The position numbers and the translations under genes are program-made. DNA of 64,000 nucleotides from CAVSRC01 sp963798195 (GTDB lineage: Bacteria > Pseudomonadota > Alphaproteobacteria > Rhizobiales > Kaistiaceae), in NCBI GenBank assembly GCA_963798195.1, contig CAWCSF010000005.1:62001-126000 (forward strand), written 5' to 3'. Shown here one piece after another: positions 20,883 to 30,004 of the stretch (within the stretch, counting starts at the first letter, position 1; each line of letters starts with the position of its first letter). The notes under the pieces were generated by a model. The model was not told the origin of the DNA. It saw only the letters and a list, made by a program, of their open reading frames with translations, and made no database searches.

Positions 20883-22886
20883 GTGAGGGGGCCGACACGC
20901 CTTGGCGTGATCATGTACGGAACGGCCGCCGGGACGATTGATCTCGGCGATGACCCGCCCCTGATGATCGGCCGCAAGGACGACAAGCCGAAGACGCCGA
21001 TCCGTCGCGCGGTCAGTTGGCGTTGGCTTACGGGCACCATTCTCACCGGCGTCACCTCGATCGCTCTCATGGGCACCGCCCTCATGGCGGCGCTCAACGG
21101 CCCCAACCAGTTCGCTTCGCTTCCCGATGCCCTGGCGCAGCTCGCCGCCGATTCGTCGGACATCGTCTTCGGCCAGAAAGGCGACCGCATCCGGCCGCAG
21201 CACGAAGAGATATCGAACCGCCAGGTTATTCAGGTCAGCACGGTCACGCGACAGGGCGAGCGCGATTTCATCAAGCTGAAGCCATTCGCCAAGATCACGG
21301 CGACGCTGACCGTCAAGGACAGCACAATGGCCGACGAGGTGCCGGCCTACGATCCGATGCGCATCTTCGCCGACACCTCCGAGCCCGAACCACCGAAAGC
21401 CGCGGGCGCGACGGTTGTCGGCGCGTCCGACCAGCTCTACGGCGCCAACGTCGACGGCGAGGTGTCGGTCAGAGTAACCCCCTTCCCGCTCGACGCACCG
21501 GACCTTGAGCCCACGGCCACGTTCCAGACGGCGCAGGTCGAGCAAATCATGCGCGCCGCGGCGCAGCCGGTGCAGGAAGTCGTCGATCCGACCGGACTGG
21601 CCTATGCCGCGGTCGATTCCGATATCGCCGACGGCGGTGATGCCATCGATTCGGCGTTCGGCGTGAAAATCATTCCGGAGAACGTCTCCAACATTGCCAA
21701 GAGCGACGCGACCGACGGCAGCGGCGACGGCTTCGACGAGAAAGTCATCGCGGTCGGCAAGAACAGCGACCTCGCCGACGTTCTGGCTGGTGCCGGCATT
21801 GACTCTGCCGACGCCGGACAGGTCGAGGACGCGCTTTCGCAGATCATGGATGTCGCGCACCTCCACGCCGGCCAGAAGGTTCGCGTTGCACTCGTTGCCG
21901 GCGAAACAGACGACAAGCCGAACCGGCCGGTCCGCGTGAGCGTTTATGAAGACGGCGTGCACCAGGCGACCGTGGCGCGGGCGGACAACAACGCGTTCGT
22001 GCGCGGCGATGAGCCGGCTTCCGTCCCGGCTACGTTCGCGGACGTCGAGCCTGAACAGGCGCCGGCCGGCGGCCCACCAAAGCTCTACGACGCCGTGTAC
22101 ACGACCGCGCTCGAGCAGCAGATCCCGAAACCGCTGATCGACCAGTTGATCAAGATTTTCGCCTTCGACGTCGATTTCCAGGCCCGCACCAAGCCGGGCG
22201 ATTCACTGGAAGTGCTTCATTCGATGGGCGACCCGACCGACCGCGACGCGAGCGAGCCGGAAATCCTCTACGCCGCGCTCAACCTCGGCGGCGCACCGAA
22301 GCGCTTCTACCGCTTCCGGACTCCCGACGACGGGATCGTCGACTACTATGACGAAGACGGGAAAAGCGCGAAGAAGTTCCTGATGCGCAAGCCGGTCACC
22401 TCCGGCCTGCTGCGCTCCGGCTTCGGCTACCGCCGCCATCCGATCCTCGGCACCGTGCGCCTGCACGCCGGCGTCGACTACGCCGCCCCGCGCGGCACGC
22501 CGATCCTCGCCGCCGGCAACGGCGTCGTGGAGAAAGCCGGCCGCTCTTCGGGTTACGGCAACCTGATCGTGCTCAAGCACACCAACGGCTACGAAACGGC
22601 CTACGGCCACCAGAGCAAGTTCGCCAAGGGTATCGAGCCGGGCGTTCGGGTGCGGCAGGGCCAGGTCATCGGCTATGTCGGATCGACCGGCCTTTCGACC
22701 GGCCCGCATCTGCATTTTGAAATCCGCGTCAACCGCCAGCCGGTCGACCCGCTGCGCATCCGCCTGCCGCGCGGGCGCGTGCTCGGAGGCGAGTACCTGG
22801 CATCGTTCGAGCATGAGCGCGAGCGTATCGACACGCTGCTCGACAACCAGCCGACCGCCTCGACCAAGGTCGCGGCAGCGCAGTAA
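20883..22886 (+). CDS. M23 family metallopeptidase (murein DD-endopeptidase)
   Basis: A zinc peptidase that cuts peptidoglycan cross-links. A transmembrane helix near the N-terminus (WLTGTILTGVTSIALMGTAL) anchors it facing the periplasm. A long linker follows, with an OapA/LysM-like segment around DLADVLAGAGIDSADAGQVE. The C-terminal M23 domain has its zinc ligands in RLHAGVDYAAPRGTPI and GPHLHFEI and the partner His in ETAYGHQSKF. Several in-frame starts exist; I chose GTG 20883 because GGGGAG lies 12 bases upstream (667 residues); ATG 20913 is also possible, whereas the ATG at 20715 is implausible. The gene is divergent from rrn and convergent with clpB. Confidence 0.88.
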   Translation: MRGPTRLGVIMYGTAAGTIDLGDDPPLMIGRKDDKPKTPIRRAVSWRWLTGTILTGVTSIALMGTALMAALNGPNQFASLPDALAQLAADSSDIVFGQKGDRIRPQHEEISNRQVIQVSTVTRQGERDFIKLKPFAKITATLTVKDSTMADEVPAYDPMRIFADTSEPEPPKAAGATVVGASDQLYGANVDGEVSVRVTPFPLDAPDLEPTATFQTAQVEQIMRAAAQPVQEVVDPTGLAYAAVDSDIADGGDAIDSAFGVKIIPENVSNIAKSDATDGSGDGFDEKVIAVGKNSDLADVLAGAGIDSADAGQVEDALSQIMDVAHLHAGQKVRVALVAGETDDKPNRPVRVSVYEDGVHQATVARADNNAFVRGDEPASVPATFADVEPEQAPAGGPPKLYDAVYTTALEQQIPKPLIDQLIKIFAFDVDFQARTKPGDSLEVLHSMGDPTDRDASEPEILYAALNLGGAPKRFYRFRTPDDGIVDYYDEDGKSAKKFLMRKPVTSGLLRSGFGYRRHPILGTVRLHAGVDYAAPRGTPILAAGNGVVEKAGRSSGYGNLIVLKHTNGYETAYGHQSKFAKGIEPGVRVRQGQVIGYVGSTGLSTGPHLHFEIRVNRQPVDPLRIRLPRGRVLGGEYLASFEHERERIDTLLDNQPTASTKVAAAQ

Positions 22887-22913
22887 CCCCAACGTCGTCG
22901 CCGCCAAATGCAA

Positions 22914-22938
22914 AAGGCCCGGTTTAAGCCCGGGCCTT
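22914..22938. terminator. Bidirectional terminator between M23 peptidase and clpB
   Basis: AAGGCCCGG (22914-22922) pairs with CCGGGCCTT (22930-22938) around a seven-base loop, with A-rich and T-containing flanks. It lies in the 77-base gap between two convergent genes. Confidence 0.75.
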
Positions 22939-22963
22939 CGCTTTGTGCCTGAGGCAGTGGCGG

Positions 22964-25576
22964 CTACGCCGCCTTTTCCTTGCCCTTGCCACCAGTGACG
23001 CGCGGCAGGAACAACAGCTTGTCCGTGCCGCCCGTGATCTTCACGCGGGCGCCTTCCGGAATCTCGCCGGCGAGCATCTTGTCCGCGAGCGGATCCTGCA
23101 CCTCGCGCTGGATAACCCGCTTCAGCGGCCGCGCGCCGTAGACCGGGTCGTAGCCCTTCTCGGCCAGCCAGGCGCGCGCCAACTCGTCGAGATCGAGCGT
23201 GATCTTGCGTTCGTCGAGCAGCTTCTGCAGCCGCGCAAGCTGAATCTCGACGATCGCCGCCATGTCGCCGCGCTTGAGGCGGTGGAACAGGATGATGTCG
23301 TCCAGCCGGTTGAGGAACTCCGGCCGGAAGTGCGCCCGGACCGCGTCCATCACCGGCGCACGAACCGAGTCGACATCCTCGTTCTCGCCGAGATTGGCAA
23401 GGAACTCGCTGCCGAGGTTCGAGGTCATGATGATCAGCGTGTTGCGGAAGTCGACCGTGCGGCCCTGGCCGTCGGTCAGCCGCCCGTCGTCGAGCACCTG
23501 GAGGAGCACATTGAAGACATCTGCGTGCGCCTTCTCGATCTCGTCGAACAGGATCACCTGATAGGGCCGGCGGCGGACGGCCTCAGTCAACGCACCGCCT
23601 TCCTCGTAGCCGACATAGCCGGGCGGCGCACCGATCAGCCGGGCGACGGAGTGCTTCTCCATGTACTCGGACATGTCGATGCGGACCATCGCGGTCTCGT
23701 CGTCGAAGAGGAACGACGCCACAGCCTTGGTGAGCTCGGTCTTGCCGACACCGGTCGGACCCAGGAACATGAACGAGCCGATCGGCCGGTTCGGATCCTG
23801 TAGCCCGGCACGCGCGCGACGCACCGCGGTCGCGACGGCATGGACGGCCTCCGCCTGACCGACGACCCGCTTGGCGAGCTCGTCTTCCATGCGCAGCAGC
23901 TTGTCGCGCTCGCCTTCCAGCATCCGGTCGACCGGAATACCGGTCCACCGGGACACGACCTGCGCGATGTGATCGGGCGTCACCGCCTCTTCGACCATGT
24001 CGCCGGCCGCGCGCACATGTTCCTCGGCCGCCTTGAGCTGCTTCTCGAGGTCCGGGATGCGGCCATAGGCAAGCTCGCCCGCCTTGGCGAGGTCGCCGGC
24101 GCGCTGCGCCCGGTCAAGATCGATGCGGGCCTGATCGAGCTGCTCCTTGACCTTCGTCGAGGACGCCAGCTTGTCCTTCTCCGCCACCCAGCGCTGGGTC
24201 AGCGCCTGGCTCTGCTCCTCGAGGTCGGCGAGTTCCTTCTCCAGCCGGCCAAGACGATCCTTGGATGCCTGGTCGGTCTCCTTCTTCAGCGCCTCGCGCT
24301 CGATCTTGAGCTGGATGATGCGCCGGTCGAGTTCGTCCAGCGCCTCGGGCTTGGAATCGACCTGCATGCGCAGGCGCGACGCCGCCTCATCCATCAGGTC
24401 GATGGCCTTGTCCGGCAGGAAGCGGTCGGCGATGTAGCGGTTCGACAGCGACGCGGCCGAAACCAGCGCCGAATCGGTGATCCGCACGCCGTGGTGGAGC
24501 TCGTACTTCTCCTTCAGGCCGCGCAGGATCGAGACGGTGTCCTCGACCGTGGGCTCGTCGACGAAGACCGGCTGGAAGCGACGGGCGAGCGCCGCATCCT
24601 TCTCGACGTACTTGCGATACTCGTCGAGGGTCGTCGCACCGACGCAGTGCAGGTCGCCGCGCGCCAGCGCCGGCTTCAGCAGGTTCGACGCATCCATCGC
24701 GCCATCCGCCTTGCCCGCGCCAACCAGTGTGTGCATCTCGTCGATGAACAGGATGACGCCACCTTCCGCCGACTGGACTTCGTTGAGCACGCCCTTGAGG
24801 CGCTCCTCGAACTCGCCGCGATATTTCGCGCCGGCAATGAGCGCACCCATGTCGAGCGCGAGCAGCTTCTTGCTCTTCAGGCTTTCGGGAACGTCGCCGT
24901 TGACGATGCGCAGCGCCAGCCCCTCGGCGATGGCGGTCTTGCCAACGCCGGGCTCGCCGATCAGCACCGGGTTATTCTTCGTGCGTCGCGCCAGCACCTG
25001 GATGGTGCGGCGGATTTCCTCGTCGCGGCCGATGACCGGGTCGAGCTTGCCCTCGCGGGCCTCGGCGGTCAGGTCGCGGGTGTACTTCTTCAGCGCGTCG
25101 TACTGGTTCTCGGCGGACGCCGTGTCGGCCGTGCGGCCTTTGCGGATCTGCTCAATGGCGCTGTTCAGAGTCTGCGGTGTGACGCCCGCATTGGCCAGAA
25201 TCTTCGCTGTGCCGGCGTCTTTTTCCATCGCCAACGCGAGCAGCAGCCGCTCGACCGTGACGAAGGAGTCGCCGGCCTTCTTGGCGATCTTCTCGGCGGT
25301 ATCGAACACCTTCGCCGTCGGCGGCGCGAGATAGAGCTGGCCGGAGCCACCGCTCACTTTTGGCAACGCCGCCAGCGCCTGCTCGGTCGCGGCCAGCGCG
25401 TCGCGCGCCCTGCCGCCCGCGCGCTCAATCAGGCCCGCCGCCAACCCTTCCGGATCGTCGAGCAGAACCTTGAGAATGTGCTCGGGTGTGAATTGCTGAT
25501 TGCCGGCAGCCAATGCGCCGGTCTGCGCGGACTGGACGAAACCACGCGCACGTTCCGTATAGGCCTCGAAATTCAT
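22964..25576 (-). CDS. clpB: ATP-dependent disaggregase ClpB
   Basis: An 870-residue Hsp100 chaperone that works with DnaK to extract polypeptides from aggregates. Order: N-terminal Clp repeat domain (about 1-145), first AAA module with Walker A GEPGVGKT and VILFIDEMHTLVGAG, the coiled-coil M domain (about 400-530) that marks ClpB rather than ClpA or ClpC, and the second AAA module with GPTGVGKTEL and VILFDEIEKAH. No ClpP-binding loop is apparent. The start is ATG 25576 with GGAGAGAG upstream. A candidate heat-shock promoter lies at 25689-25717, and a terminator follows the stop. Confidence 0.97.
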   Translation of the reverse strand: MNFEAYTERARGFVQSAQTGALAAGNQQFTPEHILKVLLDDPEGLAAGLIERAGGRARDALAATEQALAALPKVSGGSGQLYLAPPTAKVFDTAEKIAKKAGDSFVTVERLLLALAMEKDAGTAKILANAGVTPQTLNSAIEQIRKGRTADTASAENQYDALKKYTRDLTAEAREGKLDPVIGRDEEIRRTIQVLARRTKNNPVLIGEPGVGKTAIAEGLALRIVNGDVPESLKSKKLLALDMGALIAGAKYRGEFEERLKGVLNEVQSAEGGVILFIDEMHTLVGAGKADGAMDASNLLKPALARGDLHCVGATTLDEYRKYVEKDAALARRFQPVFVDEPTVEDTVSILRGLKEKYELHHGVRITDSALVSAASLSNRYIADRFLPDKAIDLMDEAASRLRMQVDSKPEALDELDRRIIQLKIEREALKKETDQASKDRLGRLEKELADLEEQSQALTQRWVAEKDKLASSTKVKEQLDQARIDLDRAQRAGDLAKAGELAYGRIPDLEKQLKAAEEHVRAAGDMVEEAVTPDHIAQVVSRWTGIPVDRMLEGERDKLLRMEDELAKRVVGQAEAVHAVATAVRRARAGLQDPNRPIGSFMFLGPTGVGKTELTKAVASFLFDDETAMVRIDMSEYMEKHSVARLIGAPPGYVGYEEGGALTEAVRRRPYQVILFDEIEKAHADVFNVLLQVLDDGRLTDGQGRTVDFRNTLIIMTSNLGSEFLANLGENEDVDSVRAPVMDAVRAHFRPEFLNRLDDIILFHRLKRGDMAAIVEIQLARLQKLLDERKITLDLDELARAWLAEKGYDPVYGARPLKRVIQREVQDPLADKMLAGEIPEGARVKITGGTDKLLFLPRVTGGKGKEKAA

Positions 25577-25688
25577 GATTCTCTCTCCTGACCCGGCACC
25601 GGCGCCCTAAATCGGCCCGCCGGCCCGTTCGTAGATTTTTCAAAGCAAAATCAACGTCGCACCGCCCCTAAGGCACGGCACCACAATC

Positions 25689-25717
25689 ATATGGGAATGG
25701 CGGAATTCTCCCGCAAG
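25689..25717 (-). promoter_or_regulatory. Candidate RpoH (heat-shock) promoter for clpB
   Basis: On the - strand CTTG (25714-25717), 18 bases and CCCATAT (25689-25695) resemble the sigma-32 pattern CTTG...CCCATNT, about 110 bases upstream of the clpB start. The spacing is one base longer than the commonest. It fits known heat control of clpB, but is not proven. Confidence 0.45.
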
Positions 25718-25794
25718 CGGCAAGAGGGCCCACGGTAAGCCTTTCTTATCGCCGGACCGGCAAAGTCCACTCGGGATCAGGGGATCTGACAGCA

Positions 25795-27261
25795 ATGGCG
25801 AGCCGCGACCACTCCTTGCCGCTCGGGACGGCCGAGCGAAGCTCCGGTCTGGCGCTGACGCCAGCGGTGCAGTCCTTGGCGGTCGGCGGCGTCCTTTATC
25901 TGGTCATGCTGCTGGTCGGTAACCAGCTCCTCAACGATCCGGACAGCTACTGGCACGTCGTTTCCGGACGCTGGATGGTCGCTCACTGGGCGGTCCCGAC
26001 CGAAGACCCGTTCTCGTTCACCTTTGCCGGGGCCCCCTGGATCGCCAAGGAATGGCTATCGCAGTTGCTCTACGCTGGAGCGCACGTGCTGGCCGGCTGG
26101 TCCGGCATGGCCTTCCTCGCCGCCGGAGCCGTCGCGCTCGCTTTCGCCCTGCTTGCCCGCTTTCTGCTCGATGAATTCAAGACGCCGCAGGCACTCCTAT
26201 TCATCGCCTTCGCCTTTCTTCTGTCCGCCCCGCACATCCTTGCGCGCCCACACGCCCTCGCCCTGCCGGTGATGGTGGCATGGGTAATCGGCCTGGTGCG
26301 CGCGACGGACCGCGGACGCGCGCCGTCGCTCTGGCTGCTGCCGTTGATGATTCTGTGGGCCAACCTCCATGGCGGATTCACGCTGGGCATCCTCATGGTC
26401 GGCGCGATCGGCCTCGACGCAATCGCTTCGGCCACGCCCGCCGATCGCGGCCGCACCGCCGTCAGATGGATCGGGTTCGGCGTGCTGGCGCTGCTCGCGG
26501 GATGCGTCACGCCTTACGGCCCGGAATCGATGCTCGTAACCGTCCGCATCCTCGGACTGGGACCGGCGCTCGCAATCATCTCCGAGTGGCGAGCCGCCGA
26601 CTTCTCGCATTTCGGCGGGCTCGAAGCCGCGATCCTTCTTGGCCTTGGCTTTGCCCTTTGGCGCGGCGTCACGCTGCCACCTGTCCGTATCGTCATTCTG
26701 CTCGGCCTGCTCCACATGGCGCTCTCGGCGGAACGCAACAGCGAGGTCTTCGGCCTGCTCGCGCCGATCATCGTCGCGCGCCCGCTTGCGGCGCAGTTCG
26801 CCGCGATCCGGGCCGAGCCGCGCGAACCGGTGGGCCGCAGTTGGTTCGCCTGGGCAGCCGCATTGCTCGTCGTCCTGGCGCCGGCGAGTCTCGCGCTGTC
26901 GTCGGCGATGCATTACGCGCCGGCCGCACGGATCACGCCAGCGGCGGCTGTCGTGGCGCTGAAGGCGGCGAACGCGGGGCCGGTCCTGAACCAATACGAT
27001 TTCGGCGGCTATCTCGTTTACGCGGGCATGCCGACTTTCATCGACGGACGCACGGAACTCTACGGCGGCGACTTCTTCGCGCACTATTTTCAGGCCGTCT
27101 CGCTGACCGACCTCGACGGGTTCCTGAAACTCCTCGACACATACGCAATCGGAGCGACGCTGCTCAATCCGCAAACGCCAGCGGTCGCATTCCTCGACCG
27201 CCTGCCCGGCTGGCACCGTCTCTACGCCGATGACATTGCCGTGGTGCACGTGCGCGACTGA
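25795..27261 (+). CDS. Polytopic membrane protein, GT-C glycosyltransferase-like
   Basis: A 488-residue protein with about ten to twelve hydrophobic segments. After the first helix, a loop carries NDPDSYWHVVSGRWM and later EDPFSFTFAGAPWIAKEWL. An acidic first periplasmic loop beside an aromatic/His motif is typical of GT-C enzymes (GT39/STT3-like), which take sugars from polyprenyl carriers. The C-terminal soluble part has VLNQYDFGGYLVYAG and FIDGRTELYGGDF, a pattern seen in uncharacterised bacterial membrane proteins of this kind. No exact family can be named and the enzymatic role is inferred. It is divergent from clpB (218-base gap) and followed closely by the MOSC gene. Confidence 0.7.
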   Translation: MASRDHSLPLGTAERSSGLALTPAVQSLAVGGVLYLVMLLVGNQLLNDPDSYWHVVSGRWMVAHWAVPTEDPFSFTFAGAPWIAKEWLSQLLYAGAHVLAGWSGMAFLAAGAVALAFALLARFLLDEFKTPQALLFIAFAFLLSAPHILARPHALALPVMVAWVIGLVRATDRGRAPSLWLLPLMILWANLHGGFTLGILMVGAIGLDAIASATPADRGRTAVRWIGFGVLALLAGCVTPYGPESMLVTVRILGLGPALAIISEWRAADFSHFGGLEAAILLGLGFALWRGVTLPPVRIVILLGLLHMALSAERNSEVFGLLAPIIVARPLAAQFAAIRAEPREPVGRSWFAWAAALLVVLAPASLALSSAMHYAPAARITPAAAVVALKAANAGPVLNQYDFGGYLVYAGMPTFIDGRTELYGGDFFAHYFQAVSLTDLDGFLKLLDTYAIGATLLNPQTPAVAFLDRLPGWHRLYADDIAVVHVRD

Positions 27262-27303
27262 GCCGCCTTGACGCAGAGTCCCGCCTCGGCTTCCTTGGCA
27301 GAC

Positions 27304-28059
27304 ATGCCGACGATTACCGACATCTACCGCTATCCGGTGAAGGGCCTGTCCCCGGATCGCCTGTCCAGCGTCGCCGTTCGAGCGGGTGAGACGATCCCCT
27401 TCGACCGTGCATGGGCGATCGAAAACGGCGCCTCCGGCTTCGACCCTGCGGCGCCGAAGCACCTGCCGAAGATCGCCTTCCTGATGCTGATGCGAAACGA
27501 GAGCCTGGCGGCGCTGAAGACAGAATTCGACGAGAGCGCGCGGCGTCTGGTTATCCGGCGAAACGGAGAGACCGTTGCCGAAGGCAACCTGGAAACCGAG
27601 GAAGGCCGGACAGCGCTGGCAGAGTTCTTCAACAGCTATTCGGAGGACGACCTGCGCGGCCGGGCGCGCATCGTCTCGGCCCCCGGCTATTCCTTCTCGG
27701 ATACCGATGCGAAGTGTCTGTCGCTGATCAATATGGAGACCGTGCGCGACATCGAACGCACGCTGGGGCGGACTGTCCATCCCATGCGCTTTCGCGCCAA
27801 TCTCTATATCGAGGGATTGCCGGCCTGGGCAGAATTCGACTGGATCGGCAAGACACTAACCGCCGGCGAAGTCTCACTCGACGCCTATGCCCGCATCGAC
27901 CGGTGCGCCGCGACCAACGTCAATCCCGAGACCGCCGAGCGCGACATGACACTGCCGGTCAGCCTGCTCAAGGCGTACGACCACCCGGACTGCGGACTCT
28001 ATGTGCGCGTTACGAAAGGCGGAACGATCGCGACCGGTACATCCATCGGACCAGTCTGA
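27304..28059 (+). CDS. MOSC domain-containing protein
   Basis: A 251-residue protein with a MOSC N-terminal beta-barrel domain (ITDIYRYPVKGLSPDRLSSV) and a C-terminal MOSC domain with the conserved Cys in IDRCAATNVNPETAERD. These domains bind molybdenum cofactor and act in molybdoenzyme-type reductions, as in YcbX and mARC. No C-terminal [2Fe-2S] ferredoxin domain is present, so it would need separate electron donors. ATG 27304 gives the canonical MPTITDIYRYPVKG start; an in-frame TTG at 27268 lies further upstream. It begins 42 bases after the membrane-protein gene and converges on the DUF4167 gene. Confidence 0.87.
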   Translation: MPTITDIYRYPVKGLSPDRLSSVAVRAGETIPFDRAWAIENGASGFDPAAPKHLPKIAFLMLMRNESLAALKTEFDESARRLVIRRNGETVAEGNLETEEGRTALAEFFNSYSEDDLRGRARIVSAPGYSFSDTDAKCLSLINMETVRDIERTLGRTVHPMRFRANLYIEGLPAWAEFDWIGKTLTAGEVSLDAYARIDRCAATNVNPETAERDMTLPVSLLKAYDHPDCGLYVRVTKGGTIATGTSIGPV

Positions 28060-28068
28060 CCGGATTTT

Positions 28069-28764
28069 TTAGTCCTCGGTCTCGGACACCGGCGCGTCGG
28101 CCTGCTGTGGCGCCTCGCCCCCACCTTCATGGCTGCGTTCGCCCCCACCCTGACGATCGCGGTACGGACGCCGGCGACGCCCCCGGAAACCACGGTCCCG
28201 GCCATCGCGACCCTCGCCGCGATTTTCCTGCGGCTGGCCACCGTTGTCGTGGGCCTGCTGGTCCTGGCCATTCCCGTTGCCGTTGACGTAAGGCTGCGGA
28301 TCGTCCGGATTGAAGCCGGGCTGCTGCGAACCACCGGACTGACCGCCGGGCGCACCGTATTGCACCGGCTGACCACCACCACCCTGGCCCGGCTGGCGAT
28401 CGCCACCATAACCGTTGTTGGTGTTCTCGTTACCGTCGCCGTCCTCGTCGCCCTCGCCTTCGCCGTCATCATCGGAGCGATAGACCGGCTGCGGCTGCGG
28501 CATCTGGGCCTGGGCGGCAGCGAGGATGCGGTAGTAGTGCTCGGCGTGCTGAAGGTAATTCTCGGCCGCCACCCGGTCACCCGAGGAGGTGGCGTCACGG
28601 GAAAGCTGGACGTATTTCTCGGCAATGTGGAGGGCCGTGCCCCGGATCTTCACGTCGCCGCCGTTGCTCTCGTAGGAGCGGGTCAGGGGATTGGGCCCCT
28701 TGCGGTTACGCCCCCGCATGCGCTTGTTATTGTTATTATTGTTGTTGTGCTGTCCTGGTCTCAT
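28069..28764 (-). CDS. DUF4167 domain-containing protein
   Basis: A 231-residue protein. The conserved DUF4167 region is at residues 14-90 (RMRGRNRKGPNPLTRSYESN, then HIAEKYVQLSRDA and NYLQHAEHYYRILAAAQ). The rest is low complexity: an acidic DDDGEGEGDEDGDG patch, Gly/Gln/Asn-rich stretches and an Arg/Gly block (RGFRGRRRRPYRDRQ) that suggests RNA binding. The N-terminus has seven consecutive Asn. The family is characteristic of Hyphomicrobiales and commonly follows prmC, as here; its function is unknown, though post-transcriptional control is plausible. Confidence 0.88.
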   Translation of the reverse strand: MRPGQHNNNNNNNKRMRGRNRKGPNPLTRSYESNGGDVKIRGTALHIAEKYVQLSRDATSSGDRVAAENYLQHAEHYYRILAAAQAQMPQPQPVYRSDDDGEGEGDEDGDGNENTNNGYGGDRQPGQGGGGQPVQYGAPGGQSGGSQQPGFNPDDPQPYVNGNGNGQDQQAHDNGGQPQENRGEGRDGRDRGFRGRRRRPYRDRQGGGERSHEGGGEAPQQADAPVSETED

Positions 28765-29089
28765 CGACTTGTCTCTTTATGCAGCGGAAATGGTTACGCA
28801 TAACCTCAACGCGCCCGCCGAACATACGGCGACGCCCTGATCAGGGACGGATTCCGGCCGTGCCGATTCCGCTTTTGGCCCCTGTTGACGTTGTCTCACC
28901 CGGTTAAGGTTTCCCCAGCGGGAAGCTCCCGTCAGCCCGATGCGGCCGAACTGAGAATACGGTCCGGACATCCGGACATGACGAGATCGCGAACCACGGT
29001 TGGGAGCTTTCCCCCAGCGCCCGATGCCACGACCTCGCGTCCATGCTCTTGTGCGTTGGACGCGCCCGCCTTTGTACGGCGTCGCGAAA
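28765..29089. other. Intergenic region between prmC and the DUF4167 gene
   Basis: A 325-base gap between two - strand genes. It presumably carries the DUF4167 promoter, but no hexamer pair is convincing. A short direct repeat TCCGGACA occurs twice near 28960-28980. No terminator and no coding frame with recognisable product were seen. Confidence 0.5.
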
Positions 29090-30004
29090 CTAGCCCGTTC
29101 CCGGCCGATTTCCAAGCGCAAATTTCGGCGGCTTTCCGCGCCGCATCAGGACCGCCACGCGGTCATGGCCAGCCAAATCCGTCACAAAGGTGGCGCAGAA
29201 CCCGGCCTCATCGGAAAGAGCGGCAACGGCTGAAGCCTGCCCGGCGCCGATCTCGATGAAGGCGTATCCATCAGTGGCCATGACCCTATCGAGGTCGCCA
29301 AGGACAATTCGGATGGCATCGAGGCCGTCCGCGCCGCCGCCCAGAGCCAGATGCGGGTCGTGATCTCGCACTTCCGCATCCAGGCCGGCAATGGCGCCAC
29401 CCTCGATATAGGGCGGATTGGCCAAAATGAAATCCGCCTGCCCTATAGGTGCGAGCCAATCGCCAACGACGAGCAGCGATCGCTCCGCCAGATCGAGCCG
29501 TCTTGCGTTCTCGCGCGCCGTCGCGATCGCTCCCGCTGCAATATCGATGCCCACACCGAGCGCATTCGGACGGGCGGCGAGGACCGACAGCAGGATCGCG
29601 CCGGTGCCTGTGCCGATGTCGACTACGGTTACCCGCGCGTCTGGAGCGATCAGCGCGAGCGCGGCATCGACCAGTGTCTCCGTATCCGGCCGCGGCACCA
29701 GCGTTTCCGCCGACAGGACAAAATCGTGGCCATGGAATTCCTTGCGGCCAACGATACGCGCAACCGGCTTGCCACGCCCGCGATGCGCCGCATACCGCAG
29801 GGCCGCATTGCATACGTCATCACTGACGGCTTCATCGTCGCGGAGCGGAACCTCCAGCGGCGCGATCCCCATTACATGCGCGACCAGCATGCGGGCGTCT
29901 AGCGCCGGCGTGCCGTCATAGTGGCGTTGGGCAAAGGCTGCCGTCAGGTCCGATGCGATGCGCCGGCGCAGCGAGCCGACCGTCAGCCGTGCGCCGTCAC
30001 TCAC
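29090..30004 (-). CDS. prmC: Peptide chain release factor N5-glutamine methyltransferase
   Basis: Methylates the Gln of the GGQ motif in release factors, raising termination efficiency. An N-terminal helical domain (about 1-90) precedes a class I SAM-dependent domain with VVDIGTGTGAILLSVLA (SAM-binding) and the glutamine-binding NPPY in ILANPPYIEGG. At 304 residues it is slightly long for the family. Its ATG overlaps the prfA stop by four bases, so it is translationally coupled to its own substrate's gene. Confidence 0.94.
   Translation of the reverse strand: MSDGARLTVGSLRRRIASDLTAAFAQRHYDGTPALDARMLVAHVMGIAPLEVPLRDDEAVSDDVCNAALRYAAHRGRGKPVARIVGRKEFHGHDFVLSAETLVPRPDTETLVDAALALIAPDARVTVVDIGTGTGAILLSVLAARPNALGVGIDIAAGAIATARENARRLDLAERSLLVVGDWLAPIGQADFILANPPYIEGGAIAGLDAEVRDHDPHLALGGGADGLDAIRIVLGDLDRVMATDGYAFIEIGAGQASAVAALSDEAGFCATFVTDLAGHDRVAVLMRRGKPPKFALGNRPGTG

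Noticed and set aside
28069..28764. DUF4167 low-complexity region as a frameshift artefact
   Set aside because: The acidic, Asn/Gly and Arg-rich blocks are typical of the family and the frame is continuous to a natural end.
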